18,392 nucleotides of DNA from positions 1-18,392 of the forward strand of contig URJM01000040.1 in NCBI GenBank assembly GCA_900548225.1, read 5' to 3'. Every line of letters begins with the position of its first letter. The stretch's first letter is position 1. The stretch is from an uncultured bacterium. GTDB lineage: Bacteria > Verrucomicrobiota > Lentisphaeria > Oligosphaerales > Oligosphaeraceae. The notes under the pieces are model-generated. The model had not been told where the DNA came from, ran no database searches, and saw only the letters and a list, made by a program, of their open reading frames with translations. Positions 1 through 7,312 of the stretch are shown here, piece by piece. The translations under genes and the position numbers were made by a program.

Positions 1-62
1 CACGCACTACTTTCTCCTTTCTTCTCCCTCCTCCCTACTTTCGTGTCCATTCGTGGTTGTGG
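1..62 (-). repeat. Truncated dispersed repeat copy, inverted relative to the right-end array
   Basis: Read on the minus strand, positions 38 to 1 give GTAGGGAGGAGGG, a purine-rich tract, then GTAGTGCGTG. This matches the first half of the units at 9346 and at 17905 to 18392. The window starts just before the GC-rich palindromic core would begin. Positions 39-62 read on the minus strand contain ACCACGAATGGACACGAA, the short motif that also sits beside the copy at 9346. Confidence 0.8.
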
Positions 63-81
63 GCTGCTTATATTGGAGCGT

Positions 82-160
82 GGGGGAGACGGAGATTGAA
101 GACACTACCTAACCTATTGTGAATAAGCATGTTAGGAAACTATTCGTTCTCCACTCCCCC
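82..160 (-). other. Nested inverted repeats downstream of the potD-like gene
   Basis: Outer arms lie at 82-94 (GGGGGA and GGAG) and 149-160 (CTCC and TCCCCC), and inner arms at 108-113 (CCTAAC) and 131-136 (GTTAGG). They could fold into one long interrupted stem in the 3' region of the potD-like transcript. No T tract follows on the minus strand, so this is not a typical intrinsic terminator. It may be a 3' UTR structure or chance. Confidence 0.35.
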
Positions 161-180
161 TTGTATTCTTTTAGTTCCGA

Positions 181-1236
181 CTACTTTCCTGCCTTGATTC
201 GGTTCCAGTACTTGAGGTGTCTGGCTTCCTGTTCAGGGGAGAGTTCCGGCATGAATTCCGACTTTGCGAGGACATCCTTCGGGATGATGAAGTTTCCGCT
301 GTTGATGAGTTCCTGCGGGAGCAGCTTCACTCCGTCGACATTTGGGCAGTATGTATGGATGTCCTTGATATTCTGGGCGGCGTTTTCGGGCTCGTGCAGG
401 AAATTGATGAGCTTGTATGCGAGGTCCGGGTTTGGTGCGGAAGTTGGGATGACGAGCGTATCGCAGCTCATGTGGCATCCTTCCTTTGGCATGACGAATG
501 CGAGCGTGTCCGGGTCTTCGTCCACCACCTGTGCCAGGTCGCTGAAGTATCCCATTACCACGAGGAATTCCCCTGCGGAGAGTCCGTTCTTGTACTGTTC
601 GTTTTCGAACTTGATGACATTCTTGCGCCATTCCAGTCCCAGCTTCACCACCTCTTCCATCCGTGCGTCCCCGTCGACCGGGTCGTCCATTTCCGCGGCG
701 GTGTATCCGAGGTACCTTCCGAGGGCTCCCAGGACTTCCGTGTAGTCATCGAGCAGCGTCATCCTTCCCGCGAGGTCTTCCCTCATGAAGACCGACCACG
801 AGGGGTCGAAATCCGGGAGCCTTTCCTTGTTGTATCCGAGTCCGGTGTAGCTCATGAAATACGGGACGCTGTATTCCAGGACCATTGGATTCATGAGAGC
901 GACGATTTCGGGGTCCAGGTGTTTGAGATTCGGGAGTCTGGACTTGTCAAGCTTGACAATCATCCCCTCGCTTGCCATCTTTCCGATGAAGTAGTGCGTT
1001 GGGACGATGATGTCGTATCCCGTGCCGCCCGCCTGGAGCTTGGCGAACATCATCTCGTTGGAGTCGAAGATATCCTGCTTTACGATGCAGTCGTTCTCCT
1101 TCTCGAAGCGTGCGATCACCTCTGGGGAGAAGTAATCTGCCCAGGTGTAGACGTGGAGCACCTGCTTGCGGCTGCAGCCGGCCAGGACGAGCGCGAGAAG
1201 CGCCAGGAGTGCGAGGAAAGACTTGCGGTTCTTCAT
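181..1236 (-). CDS. PotD/PotF-like extracytoplasmic solute-binding lipoprotein (polyamine-type)
   Basis: This 351-residue protein is a periplasmic binding protein of the spermidine/putrescine (PotD) family. It begins with a lipoprotein signal peptide (charged MKNRK, hydrophobic stretch, lipobox LAGC with Cys21), so it is probably anchored in a membrane. The mature part opens with the family motif VYTWADYFSPEV (about 29-40), and DDYTEV, MPKEG and YKLINFLHEP align with PotD blocks. The acidic residues in DDYTEV and the Asp in the CDTLVIP block are retained. The PotD tryptophans that stack on the polyamine appear replaced (IWNGS is MGYFSD here, FWMDS is MSCDT), so the ligand may differ. No permease or ATPase gene of this family is nearby, so it is an orphan here. 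The ATG at 1236 is preceded by GGAG about 11 nt upstream. The last gene in its run, it lies 156 nt after the reductase gene. Confidence 0.85.
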   Translation of the reverse strand: MKNRKSFLALLALLALVLAGCSRKQVLHVYTWADYFSPEVIARFEKENDCIVKQDIFDSNEMMFAKLQAGGTGYDIIVPTHYFIGKMASEGMIVKLDKSRLPNLKHLDPEIVALMNPMVLEYSVPYFMSYTGLGYNKERLPDFDPSWSVFMREDLAGRMTLLDDYTEVLGALGRYLGYTAAEMDDPVDGDARMEEVVKLGLEWRKNVIKFENEQYKNGLSAGEFLVVMGYFSDLAQVVDEDPDTLAFVMPKEGCHMSCDTLVIPTSAPNPDLAYKLINFLHEPENAAQNIKDIHTYCPNVDGVKLLPQELINSGNFIIPKDVLAKSEFMPELSPEQEARHLKYWNRIKAGK

Positions 1237-1392
1237 GGTGAATTATTCTCCGTAACTTTTTTGGGAGGGGATTTGCTTTGCCGTCGGAAAGAAGAATCGT
1301 ATGCGGCGCGGCGTCCCATCGCCGATTTTCTTCTGCGTGGACGCCTTGCCCGGGGAGTTGGTCCTCGCCATTTGGAGGCGGACGACGGCCAA

Positions 1393-2142
1393 TTACAGTC
1401 CGCCGGATATCTCGAGGACGGTCCCCGTCACATACCCCGCCTGGGGACCCAGCAGATAGAATACTCCGCCGGCGACCTCCTCGGGACGCCCGAAGCGCCT
1501 GCAAGGCACCAGCTGGGTGTACTCCCTTTTCTGCTCCTCCGAGAGATTTCCAATAAAGTCCGTGTCGATGAAGCCTGGCGACACGCAGTTGCATGTGATT
1601 CCGCGCCGTGCCACCTCCTTTGCGAGGGACCGGCACATTCCCACCAATCCTGCCTTTGACGCGGAGTAGTTTGACTGTCCGCTCCATCCGAGGCGTCCCA
1701 TTGGCGAAGTGATGAAGACCAGCCGTCCCTGGCGTCGTGGCAGCATTCTCAGAATTGCCTGTTTAGCCATGAGGAACGCCCCGTCAAGATTGACGGCCAG
1801 GACGCGGCGCCAGGACTCTTCCGGCAGCATTGCCGCGACTCCGTCCTGCCGGATTCCTGCGCAGTTCACCAGGAAATCCAGACGGTCGTGCCCTTCGTCG
1901 AAATCTGCGAAGAACCCCTCCACCTGCTTTGCGTCGGCCACGTCGAAGGAGCGGGTTTCGCAGCGTGCGGCCTGCTCTTCTGGAAGGCTCTTCAGGAACT
2001 CCTCCGCCGCGTTGACATTGCCGCCGTGTGTAGCCACGACCGTCGCACCGTTCTCCAGGAGCATCCTGGTGACAGCTGCGCCGATGCCGCGTGTGCCGCC
2101 CGTGACGACCGCTATTCGAGATGAGAACGGGAAATCTGCCAT
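1393..2142 (-). CDS. FabG-like short-chain dehydrogenase/reductase
   Basis: A 249-residue classical SDR, the usual length for 3-oxoacyl-ACP reductase (FabG). The NAD(P)-binding motif TGGTRGIG is at 14-21, NCAG at 93-96, and the catalytic residues fall at Asn118, Ser146, Tyr159 and Lys163 (YSASK). The PG motif after the active site and the GYVTGTVLEISGG C-terminus are typical. By homology it would reduce a 3-ketoacyl thioester with NADPH in the cytoplasm. No other fatty-acid gene is near, and SDR substrate specificity is hard to read from sequence, so I leave the symbol empty. It starts 28 nt after the glnS stop, probably on the same transcript. No Shine-Dalgarno is seen before the ATG. Confidence 0.85.
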   Translation of the reverse strand: MADFPFSSRIAVVTGGTRGIGAAVTRMLLENGATVVATHGGNVNAAEEFLKSLPEEQAARCETRSFDVADAKQVEGFFADFDEGHDRLDFLVNCAGIRQDGVAAMLPEESWRRVLAVNLDGAFLMAKQAILRMLPRRQGRLVFITSPMGRLGWSGQSNYSASKAGLVGMCRSLAKEVARRGITCNCVSPGFIDTDFIGNLSEEQKREYTQLVPCRRFGRPEEVAGGVFYLLGPQAGYVTGTVLEISGGL

Positions 2143-2170
2143 TCTTGACGGGGTGGGGCTATCTTCGGCC

Positions 2171-3895
2171 TCACTTTCCTCCCTGCTTCACGATTTTCGC
2201 CCAGGAGTCCTTAAGTGAGACGGTCTTGTTGAAGACTGGCGCGCCGGGCGCGTGGTCTCTCCAGTCTGTGACGAAATACCCGAGCCTTTCGAACTGGACC
2301 CTGGTTTCCGGCGGGAGGGAGGCCAGTCCCGGTTCAATCCGGCACTCGTCCAGCACCTTCAGGGAGTCCGGGTTGAGATTCTCGATGAAGTCATGTCCTT
2401 CCTCGACGGCCTCCGGCTCCGCGCACTTGAAGAGGCGGTCGTATTCACGGACGGTTGCCTTGACGGAGTTCGTGGCCTCGACCCAGTGGATTGTGCCCTT
2501 GACCTTTCGTCCATCGGGGGCGTTTCCGCCCTTGGTATCCGGGTCGTATGTGCAGCGGAGCTCCACCACATTTCCGGCGGCGTCCTTGACCACCTCCTCG
2601 CACTTGATGAAATACCCCCAGCGTAGCCGGACCTCCCGTCCAGGCGCCAGCCTGAAGTACTTCGGCGGGGGGACCTCCTGGAAGTCATCCTGTTCGATGA
2701 ATAGCTCCCGTCCGAAGGGGACCTTCCTGGTGCCGTCTTCGGGTCGTTCCGGGTTGTTGACCGCCTCGAGCCATTCGACCTGCCCTTCCGGGTAGTTTGT
2801 GAGCACCACCTTCAGGGGTCTGAGGACTGCCATATACCTGGGGGCGTTGTGGTTGAGTTCCTCGCGGAGAGTGTTTTCGAGGACTCCCACGTCCGTCACT
2901 CCATTGAACTTGGTGATTCCCACTGCGGCCACGAAGTTTCGGATGCTGGAGGGGGTGTATCCGCGGCGTCGGAATCCCCGCACCGTAGGCATCCGCGGGT
3001 CGTCCCATCCGGAGACATGTCCCTCCTGGACCAGCCGCAGCAGCTTGCGCTTAGACATGACGGTGTATGTCAGGTTCAGGCGGCTGAACTCGATCTGGCG
3101 TGGCTTCCTGGGGATTGGGAGTGGTTCCAGGAACCAGTTGTAGAGTGGGCGGTGGATTTCGAACTCCAGGGTGCACAGCGAGTGCGTAACCTCCTCGATT
3201 GAGTCCTCCAGCCCGTGTGCCCAGTCGTACATTGGATAGATGCACCATTCGTCGCCTGTGCGCTCATGGCTTTCGTGGAGGATCCGGTACATGACCGGGT
3301 CCCGGAAATTGATATTCGGGCTTGCCATGTCGATCTTTGCGCGGAGCACCTTTGCGCCATTTGGGAATTCCCCGGCCTTCATACGCTTGAAGAGGTCCAG
3401 GTTTTCCTCGACGCTGCGGTCGCGCCATGGCGAGTTGACTCCCGCCTGGAAGGGTGTTCCCCGGGTTGCGCGGATCTCCTCGGCGGACTGGTCGTCGACG
3501 TATGCCAGCCCCTTCTCGATCATCAGGAGCGCGTACTCGTACATCTTCGGGAAGTACGACGATGCGAACTTGACATCCCCGTCCCACCTGTATCCGAGCC
3601 ATGCGATATCCTCCTGGATTGAATCGTAGTACTCCCTGTCCTCCTTTCCCGGGTTCGTGTCGTCCATCCGGAGATTGCACTTTCCCCCGAACTCCTGCGC
3701 CACGCCGAAATCGAGGCAGATAGCCTTCGCGTGTCCGATATGGAGGTATCCGTTGGGTTCGGGTGGGAAGCGCGTGCGGATTTCCTCGGGGCGGTATTTT
3801 CCCGAGGCCAGGTCTGCGCGGACGATTTCCCGGATGAAGTCTGTCGGTGCCTCGGCACCTGGGGCGGGCGTCTTGTCTAGGGTCTCTTCTGACAT
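2171..3895 (-). CDS. glnS: Glutaminyl-tRNA synthetase
   Basis: This 574-residue class I aminoacyl-tRNA synthetase charges tRNA-Gln with glutamine in the cytoplasm. The N-terminal catalytic domain has PPEPNGYLHIGHAKA, with HIGH at 52-55, and the KMSKS-equivalent VMSKRKL at 279-285, which is the GlnRS form. RMDDTNP (about 76-82) and the ERTGDEWCIYPMYDWAHGLEDSIE block (211-234) are GlnRS hallmarks. The C-terminal anticodon-binding beta-barrels run to the end. The length is close to the family norm and no YqeY-type extension is present. GlnRS implies direct glutaminylation rather than sole reliance on the GatCAB transamidation route, though whether GatCAB also exists cannot be judged here. No clear Shine-Dalgarno precedes the ATG. 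The upstream hypothetical gene ends 56 nt before. Confidence 0.97.
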   Translation of the reverse strand: MSEETLDKTPAPGAEAPTDFIREIVRADLASGKYRPEEIRTRFPPEPNGYLHIGHAKAICLDFGVAQEFGGKCNLRMDDTNPGKEDREYYDSIQEDIAWLGYRWDGDVKFASSYFPKMYEYALLMIEKGLAYVDDQSAEEIRATRGTPFQAGVNSPWRDRSVEENLDLFKRMKAGEFPNGAKVLRAKIDMASPNINFRDPVMYRILHESHERTGDEWCIYPMYDWAHGLEDSIEEVTHSLCTLEFEIHRPLYNWFLEPLPIPRKPRQIEFSRLNLTYTVMSKRKLLRLVQEGHVSGWDDPRMPTVRGFRRRGYTPSSIRNFVAAVGITKFNGVTDVGVLENTLREELNHNAPRYMAVLRPLKVVLTNYPEGQVEWLEAVNNPERPEDGTRKVPFGRELFIEQDDFQEVPPPKYFRLAPGREVRLRWGYFIKCEEVVKDAAGNVVELRCTYDPDTKGGNAPDGRKVKGTIHWVEATNSVKATVREYDRLFKCAEPEAVEEGHDFIENLNPDSLKVLDECRIEPGLASLPPETRVQFERLGYFVTDWRDHAPGAPVFNKTVSLKDSWAKIVKQGGK

Positions 3896-3951
3896 TGGGG
3901 TGTGGATTTCGGAGTGAATTCCGGGCAGTGAAGGCGTTCAACGGTGCGTGT

Positions 3952-4602
3952 CTACTTCTTGAGGACTTCCTTGGCCTCCTCCTCGGAGTCGACCTTCAGG
4001 TAGATGATTCCCTCGTCTGAATTGAAGACATAGTTCTTGGAGGGGTCGATTCCGTAGACGTAGAGGAGTGCGTTCCTGAGGAGCGACAGGTCAGCGGCGT
4101 ACTGCGTGCGCTTCGCATCGTCGGTCTCCTCCTCCATCGCCTTCTCCAGGAGCCCGCGGCGGGCAATCAGCTTGACGAAGATCTCGGCGGGGGTGCCGAT
4201 GCGCTGGTAGACCGCGTCCTTCTCCCTGTCGTAGCCATATTCGCTGACCACATCCGGGGCGAAGACAATCTTCAGGTACAGATTGAAGGCCACAAGGCTC
4301 TGGCGGGTCTTCTCGTGGGCGGCCTCAAGGGCGCTCTTCTCCTCGCCGTCCGCAAGCTCCTTCAGCTTGCCTTCCTCCTCGACAAAGGCCTTGGTCAGGC
4401 TGGCGCGGCGGGTGATTGCAACTTCGTACGCCTCGCGGACCGAAACCCAGGCAATCAGGCGGCTTCCGTCCTCCTGGACGATTACGCCTGGTTCCGGGGC
4501 GGGTGCATCCTCTGGCTTTTCCGGCGCGTCCTGGGCATGGAGCCCGCTGACCAGGGTGAAGGAGAGAGCCAGGAGAGATGCGAATTTTGCAAATTCTTTC
4601 AT
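3952..4602 (-). CDS. Secreted protein of unknown function
   Basis: A 216-residue protein I do not recognise. Residues 1-23 look like a Sec signal peptide (MKEF, hydrophobic core, cleavage likely after LHA). An acidic proline-rich linker follows (about 24-40, DAPEKPEDAPAPEPG). The rest is charged and looks mostly helical, ending in EEEAKEVLKK, with no cysteine and no membrane segment. It lies between the amino acid importer ATPase, which ends 34 nt upstream, and glnS. A perfect TTGACA (4649-4654, inside the end of the ATPase gene) and TATAAC (4623-4628) are 20 nt apart, which is too long for a good promoter, so co-transcription with the importer is equally likely. GAGG lies about 11 nt before the ATG. 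The intact frame and signal peptide argue for a real gene. The function is open. Confidence 0.8.
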   Translation of the reverse strand: MKEFAKFASLLALSFTLVSGLHAQDAPEKPEDAPAPEPGVIVQEDGSRLIAWVSVREAYEVAITRRASLTKAFVEEEGKLKELADGEEKSALEAAHEKTRQSLVAFNLYLKIVFAPDVVSEYGYDREKDAVYQRIGTPAEIFVKLIARRGLLEKAMEEETDDAKRTQYAADLSLLRNALLYVYGIDPSKNYVFNSDEGIIYLKVDSEEEAKEVLKK

Positions 4603-4636
4603 AAGTCGTTGAACCTCAAGTAGTTATAAAAAACAG

Positions 4637-5464
4637 TCAGTCCCTTCGTGTCAACTTCCGTAAAAATGCCTGTGTCCTCAGCTGTTTGGGATTTCCGATG
4701 ACCTCCTCCGGGGTTCCCTGTTCCACAATCACCCCGTCGGCCATGAAGACCACCCTGTCTGACACCGCCCGTGCGAAATCGATTTCGTGTGTGACGATTA
4801 CCATCGTCATTTTTTGTGCGGCGAGTCCCCGTATCACCTTGAGGATTTCGCCTGTGAGTTCCGGGTCCAGCGCGCTGGTAGGTTCGTCAAAGAAGAGGAT
4901 TTTAGGTTTTCCGATGAGTGCCCGTGCGATGGAGACCCGTTGCTGTTGTCCTCCGGAGAGTTCGCACGGGTATGCGTCCGCCTTGTTTGCGAGCCCCATT
5001 TTCTTCAGGAGTTCCAGTGCGTCCGCCTTCACCTCCTCTGCATCCCTTCGTTGGACGCACAGTGGCGCGTCGGTGATGTTTTTCAGGACATTGTAGTGTG
5101 GGAAGAGGTTGAAGTTCTGGAAGACCAGTCCGAAATAGTTTCGTATGTCCCTGAGTTTGGATGCGGGGGCGTATTTTGCGGCGCCCTTTATCTCCCGGCA
5201 GACATTCTGGTCCAGGTAGTTGATTGTGCCGTGTTCTGCGGTTTCCAGGAGAGTCGCGCACCTCAGGAACGTGGACTTTCCGCTTCCCGAGGGTCCGATT
5301 ATGGAGACCACCTCCCCTGCGGAGACCGAGAGCGAGATGTCCTTGAGGACCACGAGCTTTCCGAACCTCTTGCCCAGGTGCTGCACATCCAGGACGAAGG
5401 GTGCCCTGCCGGGTTCCTTCGCCGCCTTCGCCGCGTCCTTGCTGTCGTTGTTCTCCATCGTCAT
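4637..5464 (-). CDS. Polar amino acid ABC transporter ATP-binding protein (GlnQ/HisP type)
   Basis: A 275-residue ATPase that would power import of a polar amino acid. Motifs in order: Walker A GPSGSGKS at 57-64, Q-loop Gln116 in FQNFNLFPH (a block typical of the GlnQ/HisP family), signature LSGGQ at 169-173, Walker B ILFFDEP at 189-195 and switch His226. It carries a short charged N-terminal tail (about 1-20) beyond the usual start and a short insertion near 90-105 (REIKGAAKYAPAS). It begins 3 nt after the permease stop, so the two are almost certainly translated from one message. Two ATGs are possible (5464 and 6 nt downstream). The first is kept, with AGG-type Shine-Dalgarno sequence just upstream. 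The substrate cannot be read from the sequence. Confidence 0.93.
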   Translation of the reverse strand: MTMENNDSKDAAKAAKEPGRAPFVLDVQHLGKRFGKLVVLKDISLSVSAGEVVSIIGPSGSGKSTFLRCATLLETAEHGTINYLDQNVCREIKGAAKYAPASKLRDIRNYFGLVFQNFNLFPHYNVLKNITDAPLCVQRRDAEEVKADALELLKKMGLANKADAYPCELSGGQQQRVSIARALIGKPKILFFDEPTSALDPELTGEILKVIRGLAAQKMTMVIVTHEIDFARAVSDRVVFMADGVIVEQGTPEEVIGNPKQLRTQAFLRKLTRRD

Positions 5465-5467
5465 CGC

Positions 5468-6181
5468 CTACCTGTAGTAGTTGAAGTACTTTTCGAAGCG
5501 CTCCATGACGTATGCGACCACGAAATTAAGGACGTAGTATAGGACTCCCGCCACGATGTATGGGGTCATGGAACGGGTTGCGCTGGCCTGCATCTTCGCG
5601 TTGGTGAACATTTCGGCGCAGCTGATCGCGAAGGCGAGGGAGGTGTCCTTTGTGAGGGTGATGACCTCGTTTGTCACCGGCGGCAGAGTTCTCTTCACCA
5701 CCTGTGGCAGGATGATTTTGAAGAAGGTCTGCACCCTCGAGTATCCCAGGACGTTTGCCGCCTCGTATTGTCCCAGGGAGATTGACTCGATGCCGCCGCG
5801 GAAGATCTCCGCGAAATACGCCGCGTAGTTGAGCGAGAACGCGATGATTACAGCGGGGAAGCGGTATGAGTCGGTGATGCTCACGCCAAAGAAGAAGTAT
5901 GGACCGAAGAAGACGACGAGGAGCTGCAGCATCAGCGGGGTGCCGCGCATCACTGAGATGTAGATGCGCATCAGCCACGCCAGCGGCTTGAACCTGCTCA
6001 TCCGCATGCAGCAGATCAGCAGCCCCAGGGGAATGGAGAAGAGAAGCGTCAGGGCGAAAATCGCCAGCGTGATCTCGAAGCCCCTGCACAGGACGACGCA
6101 GACATTGCTGAGTCCGTCTGAAAAATGAAGGAGCCCGAGGAATTTCCTCAGAAGTTCGAATCTGAATGGCAAAGGTTCCAC
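5468..6181 (-). CDS. Polar amino acid ABC transporter permease (GlnP/HisM type)
   Basis: A 237-residue inner-membrane permease. Hydrophobic segments lie at about 35-58, 83-101, 108-124 and 207-226, with further weaker ones. The EAA loop that docks on the ATPase is at about 140-160 (EAANVLGYSRVQTFFKIILP). RGTPLMLQLLVVFFG (79-93) is the signature of the histidine/glutamate/glutamine permease family. Only one permease gene is present, which suggests it works as a homodimer, as in GlnP-type systems. The start is a GTG at 6181 with no good Shine-Dalgarno. It lies 103 nt after the binding-protein gene, and a small hairpin (CGGAC, 7-nt loop, GTCCG) sits in that gap. That arrangement could allow the binding protein to be made in excess. 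Confidence 0.92.
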   Translation of the reverse strand: MEPLPFRFELLRKFLGLLHFSDGLSNVCVVLCRGFEITLAIFALTLLFSIPLGLLICCMRMSRFKPLAWLMRIYISVMRGTPLMLQLLVVFFGPYFFFGVSITDSYRFPAVIIAFSLNYAAYFAEIFRGGIESISLGQYEAANVLGYSRVQTFFKIILPQVVKRTLPPVTNEVITLTKDTSLAFAISCAEMFTNAKMQASATRSMTPYIVAGVLYYVLNFVVAYVMERFEKYFNYYR

Positions 6182-6284
6182 TTGTCGTCAGGAAAACGCC
6201 GGGGAGTCGGACTTTTCTGGTCCGGCCGCCCCGACGCTTCGGATAGGGAGCAATAGGCGTATGGATGTCGGAAGCGGCCGCGCG

Positions 6285-7142
6285 TTACTTTCTGATGGTG
6301 ACGTCCTGTCCGTTGAACCACTTCTTCGAGATTTCGGTGAAGGTGCCGTCCTCGTGCATTTCATCGAGGGTGGCCTGGACCGTGTCGCGCAGGACAGTGT
6401 TGCCCAGCTTGAAGCCGACGCCATACTTTTCGGGGACGAGTTCCTCGTCGAGGAGCCGCGTGGCATTGTCAGTGGCCATCAGCGTGATGGCAACACCGTA
6501 GTCGATGATGACCGCGTCGCAGACTCCGGTCTCCAGTTCCATGTATGCCTGGTTGAAGTTGGGGACTTCGATGAGCTTCTTCAGGCTGTCCAGGAGTTCC
6601 TTCGAGGACGGGTCCTTGATTGCCTTGAGGCCTGAGGAGTCCACCTGCGCCTCCACGACCTTGCCGGCCAGATCGGCCTTTGTCTTGATGTCGGAGTCCT
6701 TGCGGACGAGGATCACCTGTGAGCTGTCCACGTATGGTTCGCTCCAGGTATAGAGGTTTTCGCGGCCGTTGATTGTGAAGCCGTTCCAGATGCAGTTGAT
6801 GACGCCGCTGGAGAGTTCCGCGTCCTTTGCATCCCAGTCGATTCCGCGCAGTTCGATCTTCCAGTTCTGGCGGCGTGCGACCTCCCTGGCGAGGTCCAGG
6901 TCGAAGCCAACAAGTTCACCCTTTTCATTCTGGAAGCCGTAGGGTGGGAAGCTGGCGTCAAGGCCGACGATCAGGGTGAAATCGCCGCTTTCCAGGAAGG
7001 CCTTCGCGGCCTCGGGGGTGGACTCCGCCTGGTTCACGGCGGGATTGGAGGACTTGGTCGGTGCGCCGCCTTCCTTGCAGCAGCCACAGAACAGCGCCAG
7101 AAGAGCCAGCGACATCAATGCGGTGAAAAGAGTCTTCTTCAT
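6285..7142 (-). CDS. Polar amino acid ABC transporter substrate-binding lipoprotein (SBP family 3)
   Basis: A 285-residue periplasmic binding protein. Residues 1-20 form a signal peptide ending in LFCGCC, a slightly unusual lipobox, so Cys21 or Cys22 is probably lipidated. The mature domain starts with LIVGLDASFPPYGF (57-70), and GFDLDLAREVARR (79-91) fits the SBP family 3 signature. WDAKDAELSSGVINCIWNG and the SEPYVDSSQVILVRK block are typical of glutamine, arginine or cystine binders. It is first in the importer operon with the permease and ATPase. The ATG at 7142 has AGGAGGGG 7 nt upstream. The preceding intergenic region has a TATATT promoter candidate. The exact amino acid bound cannot be told from the sequence. 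Confidence 0.93.
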   Translation of the reverse strand: MKKTLFTALMSLALLALFCGCCKEGGAPTKSSNPAVNQAESTPEAAKAFLESGDFTLIVGLDASFPPYGFQNEKGELVGFDLDLAREVARRQNWKIELRGIDWDAKDAELSSGVINCIWNGFTINGRENLYTWSEPYVDSSQVILVRKDSDIKTKADLAGKVVEAQVDSSGLKAIKDPSSKELLDSLKKLIEVPNFNQAYMELETGVCDAVIIDYGVAITLMATDNATRLLDEELVPEKYGVGFKLGNTVLRDTVQATLDEMHEDGTFTEISKKWFNGQDVTIRK

Positions 7143-7211
7143 AGAGGAACCCCTCCTTGTATTTTGATGGGACAACATGGGAAAATATGCGATGCGCACG
7201 TGAAAATAGTA

Positions 7212-7239
7212 AATATACCCCCTTTTCCTAGTAGGGTAA
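7212..7239 (-). promoter_or_regulatory. Candidate sigma-70 promoter for the amino acid importer operon
   Basis: On the minus strand, TTACCC (7234-7239) and TATATT (7212-7217) are 16 nt apart, which would put the transcription start about 60 nt before the binding-protein ATG. The -10 box is good and the -35 box is weak (3 of 6). The surrounding 100 nt are AT-richer than the genes. Confidence 0.35.
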
Positions 7240-7312
7240 CTCGGTACAAGAATAGAGTCGCCGCCGGGACGCCCCTTGGACGGGAAAAAGCGCAGGCGCC
7301 GGAGCCGTCCTG

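Noticed and set aside
1310..1345. A GGCGTCC/GGACGCC inverted repeat upstream of the potD-like gene as a regulatory hairpin
   Set aside because: It has seven base pairs with a 22-nt loop in GC-rich DNA and no T tract; chance is a sufficient explanation.
217..1659. A 480-codon plus-strand frame opposite the potD-like gene and the reductase gene
   Set aside because: It lies antisense to two well-supported genes, has no recognisable motif, and its His/Glu/Val-rich composition is what the opposite strand of this codon usage gives.
4623..4654. Promoter for the secreted hypothetical protein
   Set aside because: TTGACA is perfect and TATAAC is good, but the 20-nt spacing is outside the usual range and the -35 box lies in coding sequence.
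7261..7312. Intrinsic terminator after the orphan ATPase
   Set aside because: A GCGC/GCGC mini-stem before five Ts is present on the minus strand, but four base pairs with a two-base loop are too weak to call.
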